Part shown: piece after piece, positions 26,658-35,569 of the stretch
Layout of the letters: each line of letters opens with the position of its first letter
Numbering within the stretch: position 1 is the stretch's first letter
NCBI GenBank assembly: GCA_017510605.1
Contig: JAFWMQ010000014.1
Span: forward strand, 62,001-126,000
Source of the DNA: Clostridiales bacterium
GTDB taxonomy: Bacteria > Bacillota > Clostridia > Saccharofermentanales > Saccharofermentanaceae
Direction of reading: 5' to 3'
Length of the DNA stretch: 64,000 nt
Notes under the pieces: generated by a model
Databases searched by the model: none
Told to the model about the DNA's origin: nothing
Seen by the model: the letters and a program-made list of their open reading frames with translations, nothing else
Program-made: the position numbers and the translations under genes

Positions 26658-28070
26658 TCACTGTCCAGCAAGTTTGTAGATAACGATCTTATCCGTTTGG
26701 TTATCGAACACCATCTCATAGTCCGGATTATTCTCAAGATATGTCTGGATAGGTGAATCCTTGGTTACGGCAAACCAGTTGAAACCGTATTTTGCTATGA
26801 ATTCATCGTAATCGATCTCACCTGCCCATGCGCCGTACGCCTCATCGCGGAAAGCCTTATCTCCTGCGATTCCGACATCGTACAATTCCGGTCTGGCATC
26901 GAAATATATCTTATATTCATCAATAAGGAAATACGAACCCGAGTTAAAATCGGTATAGAGCGTAACCTGATCGGGAGCAGGTACAGCCGCGATCATCTTC
27001 TCTCTGTCGTCGTTCTTTTCGACACTGTATTTCATGATAAGAAGGACTGAGAGAAGGCCGGCCGCAACATAAGTCCAGCGCATCATCTTGTGAGTCCTCT
27101 CGGTATAAGTAAGATTTCCGAGAAGCGAACTCATCGGCACAACCAAAGTCCAGCAGCATCTCATGAATACACAGGACATTGCAAAACATCCCACCGTCAG
27201 GAAGAACTGCTCGGAGGTAAGTTTTTTCTTGACGATCGAATAAATAAACAGCGCAGCTACCATTACCTGAATGGCAGTATATAGTGACGGGAATTCGGGC
27301 GGCAGCAGTTCATGAACGGTTATTCCGTCAAAAGCATCTCCGACATAAGTAAGGAATAAAGGTCCCTTGATGCCTATAGGACTTACTACCGAGAAAACAG
27401 CGCCTGTTCCGAGAGCTGCCAAAGCATATAGATTTATACGGAATTTTCGAGCCTTAATCTGAGGTATATAACTTAGTATCCAGAACATCGGATACGGAAT
27501 ATTCGAAGCCTGCCAGTTGGCCTGTGCAACAAATATGGCTGCTATTCCTCCGAGAAACATGAGCGTTTCTTTGCGCGTATGTTTTTCATTCGAAAAGAAT
27601 CTCTTAAGAAGAAGAAGCTCGAGCATAGTAATAGCTATAGTAATGGAATATGGCCTTGTTGATGCAAACTGTCCCAAAAGGATCCAGCAGTAAATAGCCG
27701 CATTAAGACCGACCTGATTACTGCCTGTTATCTCGCGGCAGTACAGGAACATGCAGCCAAGCAGGATCAGACTGAAGATCATGCCGAGAATAATCGTTCC
27801 GGTATAACCTGCTGCAGCAAAGGCCAGGTAGTTGCACACATCACACATCCATTGCTGGATCAATGTCGGAACATCAGGATTTATCAGCCAGTACGCCGTC
27901 TTGGGGAGGCTGCCGTTCCTGACGATATACCGTCCGAGATCGATCAGGAAATGACAATCCTGATCCGGATTATGCATGAGTCCCTGGGCAGTCGTGTAAA
28001 TACCAAGTGCCACAGCAAGCAGCACAAAACTGATCTTATCCAGAGTTGTAAGGCGATTCTCTTTAATCAT
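26658..28070 (-). CDS. Polytopic membrane protein with GT-C-like layout
   Basis: A 470-residue protein with about ten membrane segments, followed by a soluble C-terminal domain of about 120 residues (DQVTLYTDFNSGSYFLIDEY... to the end). The long loop after the first membrane helix carries DQDCHFLIDLGRYIV. This layout is like GT-C glycosyltransferases and related membrane proteins, but the usual acidic catalytic pair cannot be assigned with confidence. No glycan-synthesis genes are adjacent, so the role is open. No ribosome-binding site is seen; a TATAAT ends 8 nt before the ATG, so a leaderless message is possible. Confidence 0.7.
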   Translation of the reverse strand: MIKENRLTTLDKISFVLLAVALGIYTTAQGLMHNPDQDCHFLIDLGRYIVRNGSLPKTAYWLINPDVPTLIQQWMCDVCNYLAFAAAGYTGTIILGMIFSLILLGCMFLYCREITGSNQVGLNAAIYCWILLGQFASTRPYSITIAITMLELLLLKRFFSNEKHTRKETLMFLGGIAAIFVAQANWQASNIPYPMFWILSYIPQIKARKFRINLYALAALGTGAVFSVVSPIGIKGPLFLTYVGDAFDGITVHELLPPEFPSLYTAIQVMVAALFIYSIVKKKLTSEQFFLTVGCFAMSCVFMRCCWTLVVPMSSLLGNLTYTERTHKMMRWTYVAAGLLSVLLIMKYSVEKNDDREKMIAAVPAPDQVTLYTDFNSGSYFLIDEYKIYFDARPELYDVGIAGDKAFRDEAYGAWAGEIDYDEFIAKYGFNWFAVTKDSPIQTYLENNPDYEMVFDNQTDKIVIYKLAGQ

Positions 28071-28141
28071 ATTTATTGATTATACATTAAACTAACCATT
28101 ATTTATGGCCCGGAGAATTAATCACGGCAATGACCTCAAAG

Positions 28142-30532
28142 CTAATCCTTTATCCTGATATTGGTAAGAGCACTCTGATCTCCCGTGAGCGCTACATAAA
28201 CAATGTCATCATCTGTTTTGATCTTCGTAATACTCTTAAGGAGAATACCGCCGTTTTCAGTAACTACCGTAATGGTCTTTCCGTCACGTTTGATCGAGAC
28301 ATGACAATCAAAACCTTCTTTATTGATCTTCTTCCAGTTGTCCCAGCCGTCGAAACTGTCATTCTTGTTTATGATCACCTCATTGGATGCATAGTTTCCC
28401 GTCTCCCAGACCTCACCGTCAAGTCTTACGAGCGCAAACTCACGGTAGTCTTCATCGGTGACTTTTCCGTTTGAAGATGTAAATATGCAAATAAACGGGC
28501 AGTGCCAAATAAGTCTTGCCGTCGGAAGGCTCTTAGCATGGAAATCGAGCTCCATTGATTTGTTCAGTCTGAATCCGTCAGTCGCATCAGTCCTGTAGCC
28601 GTCGACCTGGACATTTGGAACATCGCCGGATTCCCCCTCGATATAAGAAACCAGTTTGGCAATACGGGGAATGCAATTATCCGGGGCTTTTTCATCAGAA
28701 CGATTAATTGCTATTACATTAAGATGGTAATAAGCACCCGAGAAACTCAGATAGCAGTATCTTGTGCTGTCAGCCAGAGCAACTATATATTCGACCACCT
28801 TATCTTCACCGATCAACTTGATAAGCAGATGGTCTTTCTGCCTGACAGCTTCGATCTCATATTCACCGCAGACCTGATTGCCCTGAATAAACGAAGAAGA
28901 TTTCATATTCATTATGTTGGGCTTTATAGCTCTTGCTTCACCCTGATTATAGCTTCCGTTATATTTGAGCTCGGCATATTCGGTATAGAGCAATTCTCCG
29001 GAAAGTTTATCGCCTGTGTGAACTCTTCCGTCCAAAGCATCGAAAAGAACTATTACAGGCAGGCAGTCTTTTTCTTTGTAGCCTTCAACCGGAGATATGC
29101 GTATACGGATATTTATCTTATGATCAGGAATTGCCAGAATGCCTTCCGTATGAACATCCCTATAGCCCATAAAATTGAATTCATCATTACCGGCGAATTC
29201 TTTTACATCCTCTTTCTCACGCATTACATATTCCTGATCCAGATCGATCATATGGATCATATTTTTTGCAAACTGGGGATCGAACTGTCCGCCCATCTCT
29301 TCAATTAATATCTGTCTTACAGTCGCCTGCGGGAGCGGATCCCTGTAACTTCTCTTGGAAGTCATTGCATCGTAAGCATCGGCTACGGCAATTATCCTTG
29401 CGAGCTCAGGGATATCGCTGCCTTTCAGCTTTTCCGGATAACCTCTTCCGTCGAATCTCTCATGATGGTGATGGGCACCGATACTTATATAAGGGAATTC
29501 GACATTACTCGATAAGATCTCCTTACCGATAGTTGTATGTTCTTTTATCCTCTCATATTCATCTTCGGTGAGCTTTCCTTTTTTATTGATAATTTCATCA
29601 GGAACACCGATCTTTCCTATATCGTGAAGAAGAGCTGCGAAATAGATCTCTTCGCATTCCTTATCATCTTTGCCTGAAAGCTTCGCTATCATCTTTGAAT
29701 AACCGGCAACTCTTGAAGAGTGACCGTGAGTATACTTATCCTTGGCATCAATAGCACTGGCCAGAGCTTCAGCCGTCTGCTCAAACAGTCTTTTCATACT
29801 TTGTTGCTCAGCCGTCAGGAGCTCTATCCGAAGGTCATTTGCCCTGGCATAAGTCTCGTTCATATCCTTCAACGCAAACAGATAAAGCAGCAATGCCATT
29901 GCGGCTATAGTCGAATTTATAAGAGAAAGACCATACAGCTTTGCCTGAAGAACGGAAGCAATAAGCGGGAATACAGAAAACATTATCAGTGATAAACTTA
30001 TCATCGGTCTAAGTTTCTTGTAATTCTGGATTATTACTGTTACCTGGAGTATGAGCATAACTGCCGGGATCAGATAACAGATCAAAAATCCTGGACCCCG
30101 CTGATACGTGTTCGATGCATCGAACCAATAATATACTCCCGTAAACTGGGATACTATGAGCATTACCTGACCTGCTATTCCCAGGTAATTTACAACCTTA
30201 AGCCGCTTATAGCCTTTCTTGCTGTTCGTATCCTCATACAGATTAATGATATAGGCGTTGAACGCATATAAAATGCCTATATTCAATGAAAAGACCATAA
30301 AATTGCTGATCCTGACGATCCAGAAACCTGCAGCGGATGTATCACCTCTGTACGCATAAGCAAAACAGTCAGCCAGCATAATGATCATCGCACAGATCAC
30401 GACAGACAGAAGTGTATACCGCCGCTTCTTTGGGAGAGCCTTCATGAACAGTACAAACACAGCAATAACGCCGCACATACTGCACAGGATCATCATTATA
30501 TTCATTTGATACTTAATCAAAAAGTCAAGCAT
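28142..30532 (-). CDS. HD-GYP cyclic-di-GMP phosphodiesterase with a large C-terminal module (paralogue A)
   Basis: About 796 residues. The N-terminus has seven hydrophobic segments (to about residue 230), a membrane sensor-like region. The HD-GYP domain (about 255-430) is intact: HSSRVAGYS, HDIGKIGVPDEI, GAHHHHERFDGRGYP, VADAYDAMTSKRSYR. The last 370 residues form a module not usual for HD-GYP proteins, with strands such as ALVRLDGE, DGWDNWKKINKEG, VSIKRDG and a final YVALTGDQSALTNIRI, reminiscent of lectin-like beta-sandwiches. The same module ends the protein at 44047-46416. It likely breaks down c-di-GMP at the membrane; what the C-terminal part senses is unknown. Confidence 0.9.
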   Translation of the reverse strand: MLDFLIKYQMNIMMILCSMCGVIAVFVLFMKALPKKRRYTLLSVVICAMIIMLADCFAYAYRGDTSAAGFWIVRISNFMVFSLNIGILYAFNAYIINLYEDTNSKKGYKRLKVVNYLGIAGQVMLIVSQFTGVYYWFDASNTYQRGPGFLICYLIPAVMLILQVTVIIQNYKKLRPMISLSLIMFSVFPLIASVLQAKLYGLSLINSTIAAMALLLYLFALKDMNETYARANDLRIELLTAEQQSMKRLFEQTAEALASAIDAKDKYTHGHSSRVAGYSKMIAKLSGKDDKECEEIYFAALLHDIGKIGVPDEIINKKGKLTEDEYERIKEHTTIGKEILSSNVEFPYISIGAHHHHERFDGRGYPEKLKGSDIPELARIIAVADAYDAMTSKRSYRDPLPQATVRQILIEEMGGQFDPQFAKNMIHMIDLDQEYVMREKEDVKEFAGNDEFNFMGYRDVHTEGILAIPDHKINIRIRISPVEGYKEKDCLPVIVLFDALDGRVHTGDKLSGELLYTEYAELKYNGSYNQGEARAIKPNIMNMKSSSFIQGNQVCGEYEIEAVRQKDHLLIKLIGEDKVVEYIVALADSTRYCYLSFSGAYYHLNVIAINRSDEKAPDNCIPRIAKLVSYIEGESGDVPNVQVDGYRTDATDGFRLNKSMELDFHAKSLPTARLIWHCPFICIFTSSNGKVTDEDYREFALVRLDGEVWETGNYASNEVIINKNDSFDGWDNWKKINKEGFDCHVSIKRDGKTITVVTENGGILLKSITKIKTDDDIVYVALTGDQSALTNIRIKD

Positions 30533-30683
30533 ATCAATCAACAGCCAATTGTATATTTCAAGAACAGGATATCAAATAAATATATACTGTTATTTATAAT
30601 AATTATCGGCTTCCAAAAATATTTGGTCAAGATAATAAAGTGTAATATTCCTTATAACTAATATCCGGATTGTAAAAATAAAA

Positions 30684-30714
30684 TAAAAAACGACCGGACT
30701 AAATTTCCGGTCGT
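30684..30714 (-). terminator. Intrinsic terminator of tRNA-Val
   Basis: ACGACCGGA and TCCGGTCGT form a perfect 9-bp stem around 7 nt, followed on the minus strand by TTTTTTA. Confidence 0.9.
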
Positions 30715-30725
30715 CATTGACTTAA

Positions 30726-30802
30726 TGGTGGATGATACAGGGCTCGAACCTGTGACCCCATGCACGTCAAGCATGTACTCTAGCCAGCTGAGCTAATCAT
30801 CC
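30726..30802 (-). tRNA. tRNA-Val(GAC)
   Basis: The cloverleaf is complete: acceptor GGATGAT/ATCATCC, D-arm GCTC...GAGT, anticodon stem CATGC/GCATG with loop TTGACGT (anticodon GAC), T-arm ACAGG-TTCGAGC-CCTGT, discriminator A and an encoded CCA. The anticodon reads GUC valine codons. Confidence 0.95.
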
Positions 30803-30818
30803 TTAAAAGAACTCTGAA

Positions 30819-30847
30819 AGTATACCTTGTTTTATTCTCTTTGACAA
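30819..30847 (-). promoter_or_regulatory. Promoter of tRNA-Val
   Basis: Minus-strand -35 TTGTCA (30842-30847) and -10 TATACT (30819-30824) have an exact 17-nt spacer and sit about 20 nt upstream of the mature tRNA 5' end. Confidence 0.8.
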
Positions 30848-30868
30848 TCAGATTAGAAATCCGTCACT

Positions 30869-30887
30869 TGTTAACGAATTGTTAACA
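30869..30887. promoter_or_regulatory. Inverted repeat TGTTAAC-N5-GTTAACA
   Basis: A perfect 7-bp inverted repeat lies about 20 bp upstream of the tRNA-Val -35 box, between it and the prepilin gene. It could be an operator. The rest of 30888-31155 is AT-rich and I see no further clear signal; no c-di-GMP riboswitch core was recognised. Confidence 0.4.
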
Positions 30888-31155
30888 GAAATATGTCATA
30901 AACATTCACAGTTGAGGATCAAAATAATAGTAGATTCACCCTGAAACTTCATCGAAAACATAGGTCCAAAGAAAGGAGATACGCTTTAGAAGCCACTATT
31001 TTTCGGCATTTTATATCAAAATGCACAAAAACAAATCGGTCCGTTTAGCTACATACACAAAATAGAAGAAAATATGAAAATTATGAACACATTGTGAACT
31101 AACTGTGATATATTTGTTTCATACAAAGCTGAATATTTTTTGGGGGAGGCAGCAT

Positions 31156-31359
31156 ATGAGAAAAATAGGAAAGACACGCAAGGGTTTTACTCTCGTTGAA
31201 ATGGTTCTTGTTATAGCAATCATCGTTATAATTGCAGCTACTATTATTTTTTCAGTTGGAGATTATCTTAATGCGTCGAATGCTGCTAAATATTCTATCG
31301 AGCAACACAACAGCGAGATCGATCAAGTTTATGACGAGGCCTTAGACCCGAACAATTGA
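31156..31359 (+). CDS. Prepilin-type N-terminal methylation domain protein
   Basis: A 67-residue protein with a textbook type IV prepilin start: short basic leader, KGFTLVEMVLVIAIIVIIAA with the cleavage site after the Gly and Glu at +5, then a short 30-residue tail. I start at ATG 31156, which has GGGGGAGG 6 nt upstream. It is very short for a structural pilin and stands alone; no assembly ATPase, platform protein or prepilin peptidase is in the window. It is followed by a strong terminator. Confidence 0.85.
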   Translation: MRKIGKTRKGFTLVEMVLVIAIIVIIAATIIFSVGDYLNASNAAKYSIEQHNSEIDQVYDEALDPNN

Positions 31360-31424
31360 TTTTTTGAGGCCTGTCTCAAGGGTGAAGTGACATCAAAACC
31401 TCTTATCCATAAAAGTGAAGCACG

Positions 31425-31457
31425 CAAAAAACCTCCCGGATCCCTGGGAGGTTTTTT
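31425..31457. terminator. Bidirectional terminator between the prepilin and nuclease-family genes
   Basis: ACCTCCC and GGGAGGT form the stem, preceded by AAAAA and followed by TTTTTT, so it can stop transcription from both converging genes. Confidence 0.9.
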
Positions 31458-31474
31458 GTTGATAAATTAATTAT

Positions 31475-32542
31475 TTACTCAAGGGTTATATAAAGGATCT
31501 GAGGGTTATGATCGCTGTTTGCAAATCCGAGATCCTCAATATAGTATGAATCCACGCTGATGTTTGAAGAGATAATGAATCCGTCGATGATATAGTACTG
31601 CAAAGAAGAAGGATCGTTACCTGCCAATGGTGCATAGATCGATCTGCAGGAAGGCACATCCTCACTCATAATGAACTGCCAGTCATCCGTGAACGAATCC
31701 ACATCCATGATTCCGGGCTGCCACTGTTCGGGTAACACAGGGAATTTATTATTTATTGTCGAGAAAGTCTGATTGAAATCTCCTCCGGCAATCACATAAT
31801 TACCTTTTGCATTTTCTTCCTCTAATATATCCATGAGCATCTTAGCCTGGGCAATCTTTCCCTCGCCGTCATCATAAGCTTCAAGGTGGAAATTCAGAAT
31901 TACAAGCTCTTTTCCTCCTTCGACAGGGATTCTGGTAACAAGGATGCATCTTTTCAGATTGATTATTCTGAGAGGCCAGGAGAACGGACAAGGAAGAGAT
32001 ATTCTTTCAGCCGAAGAAATCGGACTTTTACTGTATGTTGCAACACCGGAATCGATCTTTCCCATCGGCGGAACCGGAACAGGCGCATAAGCAACTTTGA
32101 AGTTATATGCAAAAGCCTTGTTGTAATAACCCAAATCATCAAAGTATTTGGTCTGGTCGATGTGGTAACTTCTGTCACTGTCGATATCTATTTCCTGGAA
32201 CATTACAATATCCGGATCCTGCAAAGATACCTCATTGATAAAAGCATTAAGATTCTCTTTTACCCTTGGCTCATCTGCCGGATAGACCATCTTCCCGCCG
32301 TCCATGAAGAAATCGGCATTGTCACCCAGAGCTCCGAATCCGAGATTCCATGTAACGATCTTGATCTTGTCTCCTGCTGCCAATTCTTTTGCTTCTCCGT
32401 TCAAAGATTGGACAGCAACATTTTCGGTTGCTTCAGGTCTGTATTCGACAATTGTAAGCCAGATCAAAACAGCAGCAACAAGAACGATCAGAACTATTAC
32501 AACAGCAAGAAGAATTTTTAATACAGCCTTGAGCACCTTCAT
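31475..32542 (-). CDS. Endonuclease/exonuclease/phosphatase family protein, membrane-anchored
   Basis: 355 residues: one N-terminal membrane segment (about 8-30), then an EEP-fold domain with KIVTWNLGFG (metal Asn), DIVMFQEIDIDSD (metal Glu), ILNFHLEAYDDG, VIAGGDFNQT (catalytic DFN) and SDHNPQ (catalytic His) at the end. All key residues are present, so it is probably an active phosphodiesterase or nuclease outside the membrane. GAGGG precedes the start. The substrate is unknown. Confidence 0.88.
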   Translation of the reverse strand: MKVLKAVLKILLAVVIVLIVLVAAVLIWLTIVEYRPEATENVAVQSLNGEAKELAAGDKIKIVTWNLGFGALGDNADFFMDGGKMVYPADEPRVKENLNAFINEVSLQDPDIVMFQEIDIDSDRSYHIDQTKYFDDLGYYNKAFAYNFKVAYAPVPVPPMGKIDSGVATYSKSPISSAERISLPCPFSWPLRIINLKRCILVTRIPVEGGKELVILNFHLEAYDDGEGKIAQAKMLMDILEEENAKGNYVIAGGDFNQTFSTINNKFPVLPEQWQPGIMDVDSFTDDWQFIMSEDVPSCRSIYAPLAGNDPSSLQYYIIDGFIISSNISVDSYYIEDLGFANSDHNPQILYITLE

Positions 32543-32598
32543 TATCGGATTCCCTCTTTTATAATTTGAATTATATTATTCACTCTAATATTCATAAT

Positions 32599-33627
32599 TT
32601 ACACTTTCATCGCGAAAGCACGACGGATAAAAGTAATCTTGGACATCATAAAGCCTATTCCGATATCCAGTGCTAACTTGCAGAGTATCGTCACTAATAA
32701 ATACGGAATATGGTTTTCGGGCGGGACGATCAGATCAACGATATTAGACCAATCTATAAAACTCAATTCGATCAGATGTATGAAAAGGATAAGCAGACTG
32801 CACTGTCCTATGGAAGATAAGATCTTAGCTGATATTTTCAGATAACGGTCAATGCCGTAAGAAATGACAAATACCACAAGACACGCACACAGGCTGGAAA
32901 GGATATCGATAAAGCCTCTTCCGAAATCACAGCTTACAAGCCAGAATGACTCAAAATTTCTGATAAATGATATCCATACAAGAGCAGCCAAAATTACACC
33001 CGTAATCTTAATTTCTTTGGGCAACTGTCTGAATGTATCCTGTGTTTTTTTGAAACAATAGCCGATGTAAACGTACAACGAAGCACACATTCCGGCCTGA
33101 ATGCTTAACGGGAACCAGAACAGATAACGGCTCGTAAGATATCCGGTCAGAAAAGCAACCGCTATTCCGATGATCCGGACAATATAATTTTTCTTCAGAA
33201 GCAATTTAACTATGACCGCAGCGAAAAATGTTGCCCAGAGAAACCAGATAGCTCCAATCTGGTGAATGGTGAACCACTTGTCGTAATCGCCGCCGGAACC
33301 GTATAACGCAGCCTCAGTCCAGTGAAGGACATTTTCGCCGATACTACGGTTTATCAAAATTGCCTGAAATGCGGAGATCAGGATAAGAGCAAGGCTGATA
33401 ATAAAATATGGAACTACCAGCGACCTGAATTTTCGCTTAATAAACTGAACCACAGGAGTCTCGTCTTTGATGAAATATCCCGTTATCAGGAAAAAGACCG
33501 GAACATGGAAAGTAAAGACCACACTGTTGATCGAATCCTCATGCATATGTCCCAATATGATGCAGATAATGGCAATGCCCTTGGCAATGTCAACGCTTCT
33601 TAGTCTGGATTGGGAAATGCTGTTCAT
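32599..33627 (-). CDS. Acyltransferase family 3 membrane protein
   Basis: A 342-residue protein with about ten membrane segments and the AT3 hallmarks RSVDIAKGIAIICIILGHMH (catalytic His region) and VFTFHVPVFFLITGYFI near the start. Such enzymes O-acetylate sugars or cell-wall polymers, and some act in exopolysaccharide modification. No obvious substrate gene is nearby, and no strong ribosome-binding site is visible. Confidence 0.88.
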   Translation of the reverse strand: MNSISQSRLRSVDIAKGIAIICIILGHMHEDSINSVVFTFHVPVFFLITGYFIKDETPVVQFIKRKFRSLVVPYFIISLALILISAFQAILINRSIGENVLHWTEAALYGSGGDYDKWFTIHQIGAIWFLWATFFAAVIVKLLLKKNYIVRIIGIAVAFLTGYLTSRYLFWFPLSIQAGMCASLYVYIGYCFKKTQDTFRQLPKEIKITGVILAALVWISFIRNFESFWLVSCDFGRGFIDILSSLCACLVVFVISYGIDRYLKISAKILSSIGQCSLLILFIHLIELSFIDWSNIVDLIVPPENHIPYLLVTILCKLALDIGIGFMMSKITFIRRAFAMKV

Positions 33628-33708
33628 AAGACGGTAGTGTAATCTGTTTTAAAGCTTTCGGCATGAAACTGTGGTTCTATAATTTATCATCAATATTATA
33701 TATGTAAT

Positions 33709-34269
33709 TCAGAACATTGATAAAGATGTTACTACATTCTGGTATTCTGACACCTTCACATCATGCAGATGCTCTATCCACGCTAACTTGAATTTGATCT
33801 CAGGAATTGAATAATCTAAAAGCCGGAAAGAAAAACCTGACCAGTCTTCAAGAGGCAATAAAACATACCCGTGAAAATTAGTCTGATCGTATTGTGCCGG
33901 CGGGTCCATTCCTCCGCGCTCATTAGGTATATACTGCCTATCTTTCTCTGCATCATTAGGATCATACGCGCCCAGACTCAAAGATGCGTCATTGGTTGAT
34001 ACAACATTCGAGATTGAATACTCATCCGCATCGCCATACTCAAAATGAAAATCTCCGGACAGCTTAAGAACATAATTCATACCGACAACAAGCGAGCTCG
34101 GATCTATTATGATCTCGTCCAATACAGCCTTAACAGAAATGTGCTCATCAACTATCTCGTCATAGATCTTCAAACGAGTACGTTCACCGGCACAAACATC
34201 AAAGGAAACTAATCCCCCCGATTCATCAAAAAGATTCAGACAGCCACAAGGTGTTTGTAATTCGTTCAT
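33709..34269 (-). CDS. Hypothetical protein
   Basis: A 186-residue soluble, acidic protein with AAGGAG 9 nt before its ATG. It has no membrane segment or recognisable motif; alternating hydrophobic residues suggest mostly beta structure (LVVGMNYVLKLSGDFHFEYG). It lies between the acyltransferase gene and a lipoprotein on the same strand. I do not recognise a family. Confidence 0.65.
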   Translation of the reverse strand: MNELQTPCGCLNLFDESGGLVSFDVCAGERTRLKIYDEIVDEHISVKAVLDEIIIDPSSLVVGMNYVLKLSGDFHFEYGDADEYSISNVVSTNDASLSLGAYDPNDAEKDRQYIPNERGGMDPPAQYDQTNFHGYVLLPLEDWSGFSFRLLDYSIPEIKFKLAWIEHLHDVKVSEYQNVVTSLSMF

Positions 34270-34326
34270 AAGAATCCGCTCCTTAAAAAACCAGATATTG
34301 ATGCCATCTCCTCATCAGACAGAATG

Positions 34327-35019
34327 CTAATCTCTTTCAAAAAACTCCCGGATCTCTTCCGATGTACTATTATTTGATGACCTTCCCCGGCTTTTTGTTT
34401 CATCTGAAATGGCTATTCTGTGAACATATCCGAGTTCATTGAGTTTATCGATCAATTCACATATCGTGTCCAGTTCTTCGGGCGTCGAAAAACTGTATTT
34501 CCCGAAAACATAAAGATTCTCCCGCAATTCAGCTTCTTCTGTCACTATCTTCTCATTTGGCAGATAGTATATGTCTATATCTGTAAGAGAATAATCAAGG
34601 ACCAGTTCTTCCAAATCCTGTTTCACTTCTTCTCCGTATAAGATGCCGTAAAAGCTGTCCTTAAAAGTACCGAAGCTCTTTATATTACTTTCCATGTATA
34701 TCTCTACGCTGAATTCCACTTCATATTCATCCAGCCTGCACTTGGCTTTTGCAGGATATGTGCCTCTGTTAAACCACGCCTGATTCTGGCCTTTGCTCAG
34801 GTCATATACATCAAACAGTTTCTTGGAAGGATCTTCACCTAAAACATCTGCATACTTTTCGTTCAGACAGGTTTCCATATAATCGGTAACCGTCTTTTTC
34901 CGTTCTTCGAGTTCGGCCCGGTTCTTCGCCTCAAGTTTATCGGGATCATAAAAACAGCCTGATAACATGAGCATTACGGCCAGCAACGGGCAGATCAGAA
35001 ATCTCTTAAATCTTTCCAT
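34327..35019 (-). CDS. Lipoprotein of unknown function
   Basis: The start at ATG 35019 follows GGAG at a good distance and gives a clear lipoprotein signal (ERFKRFLICPLLAVMLMLSGC). The mature 210-residue part is highly charged and ends in a Ser/Asn/Arg-rich tail. Related small lipoproteins often sit in accessory regions of Clostridia; no function is known. Confidence 0.75.
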   Translation of the reverse strand: MERFKRFLICPLLAVMLMLSGCFYDPDKLEAKNRAELEERKKTVTDYMETCLNEKYADVLGEDPSKKLFDVYDLSKGQNQAWFNRGTYPAKAKCRLDEYEVEFSVEIYMESNIKSFGTFKDSFYGILYGEEVKQDLEELVLDYSLTDIDIYYLPNEKIVTEEAELRENLYVFGKYSFSTPEELDTICELIDKLNELGYVHRIAISDETKSRGRSSNNSTSEEIREFFERD

Positions 35020-35140
35020 GTAATTCTCCAACGGTCGGTTCAATCTAGAGACTTCATTATATCATTGGGTTAAGTATGTTCCGCAGGTTCGAAAATGATC
35101 AGTTTTCCAATCTTTAGTTTTTCTTTAGGATTACCCGATA

Positions 35141-35161
35141 GTTAACCAAACGTTAACCAAA
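35141..35161. repeat. Integrase arm-type direct repeat, copy at the integrase scar
   Basis: Two tandem units of GTTAACCAAA with an 11-bp period, identical to those beside the second integrase (57823-57843). No tRNA-Thr core is found next to this copy. Confidence 0.8.
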
Positions 35162-35181
35162 TTCACCTCTTTTTTCTTCGT

Positions 35182-35508
35182 TTAATTAAGCCTCTCAAAC
35201 TGTCGACCGCTCTCGCCTTTGCTTCGTCTTGTGGGTTGGCATATACATTCATAACAAGAGCCGGAGAACTGTGTCCTAAAAAGTGCCGCTGTCGTTCTTG
35301 CATCCGTACCATTTGCAATCAATAAGCTGGCAAAAGTATGTCGCAATCCATGAACTGTAACTCTTGGCAGATCATACCATTTCAATAACTTTGTCAGCCA
35401 TTTTCTAAGGACATCATTTTTATTGCGATGCTTTATCAGTATCACGATGCCTGTAAGTATCGCGAAGACAAGATACAAGATATCAAATGTTGATTCGCCG
35501 TATTTCAT
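35182..35508 (-). pseudogene. Chimeric ORF: short membrane-protein start joined to a frameshifted integrase tail
   Basis: Translation from ATG 35508 gives a membrane segment (DILYLVFAILTGIVILIKH) that then runs into the end of a tyrosine recombinase (WLTKLLKWYDLPRVTVHGLRH). The segment 35141-35407 is about 98% identical to the 3' end of the integrase gene at 57845 plus its flanking repeat. One extra A (AAAAAG versus AAAAG near 35280) shifts the frame before the catalytic Tyr, so no active enzyme is made. It lies in the same direction behind the ABC exporter gene, so a third gene of that operon was apparently cut by this insertion. Confidence 0.85.
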
Positions 35509-35569
35509 GTTCTGTTCAGGCTCCTGATAAGATTTCTCCAACAGATGTATTTTACCATCTCATCAAGGC

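Noticed and set aside
30888..31155. c-di-GMP riboswitch before the prepilin gene
   Set aside because: The region looked promising given the HD-GYP neighbour, but I could not find the conserved GEMM core or its tetraloop-receptor pattern.
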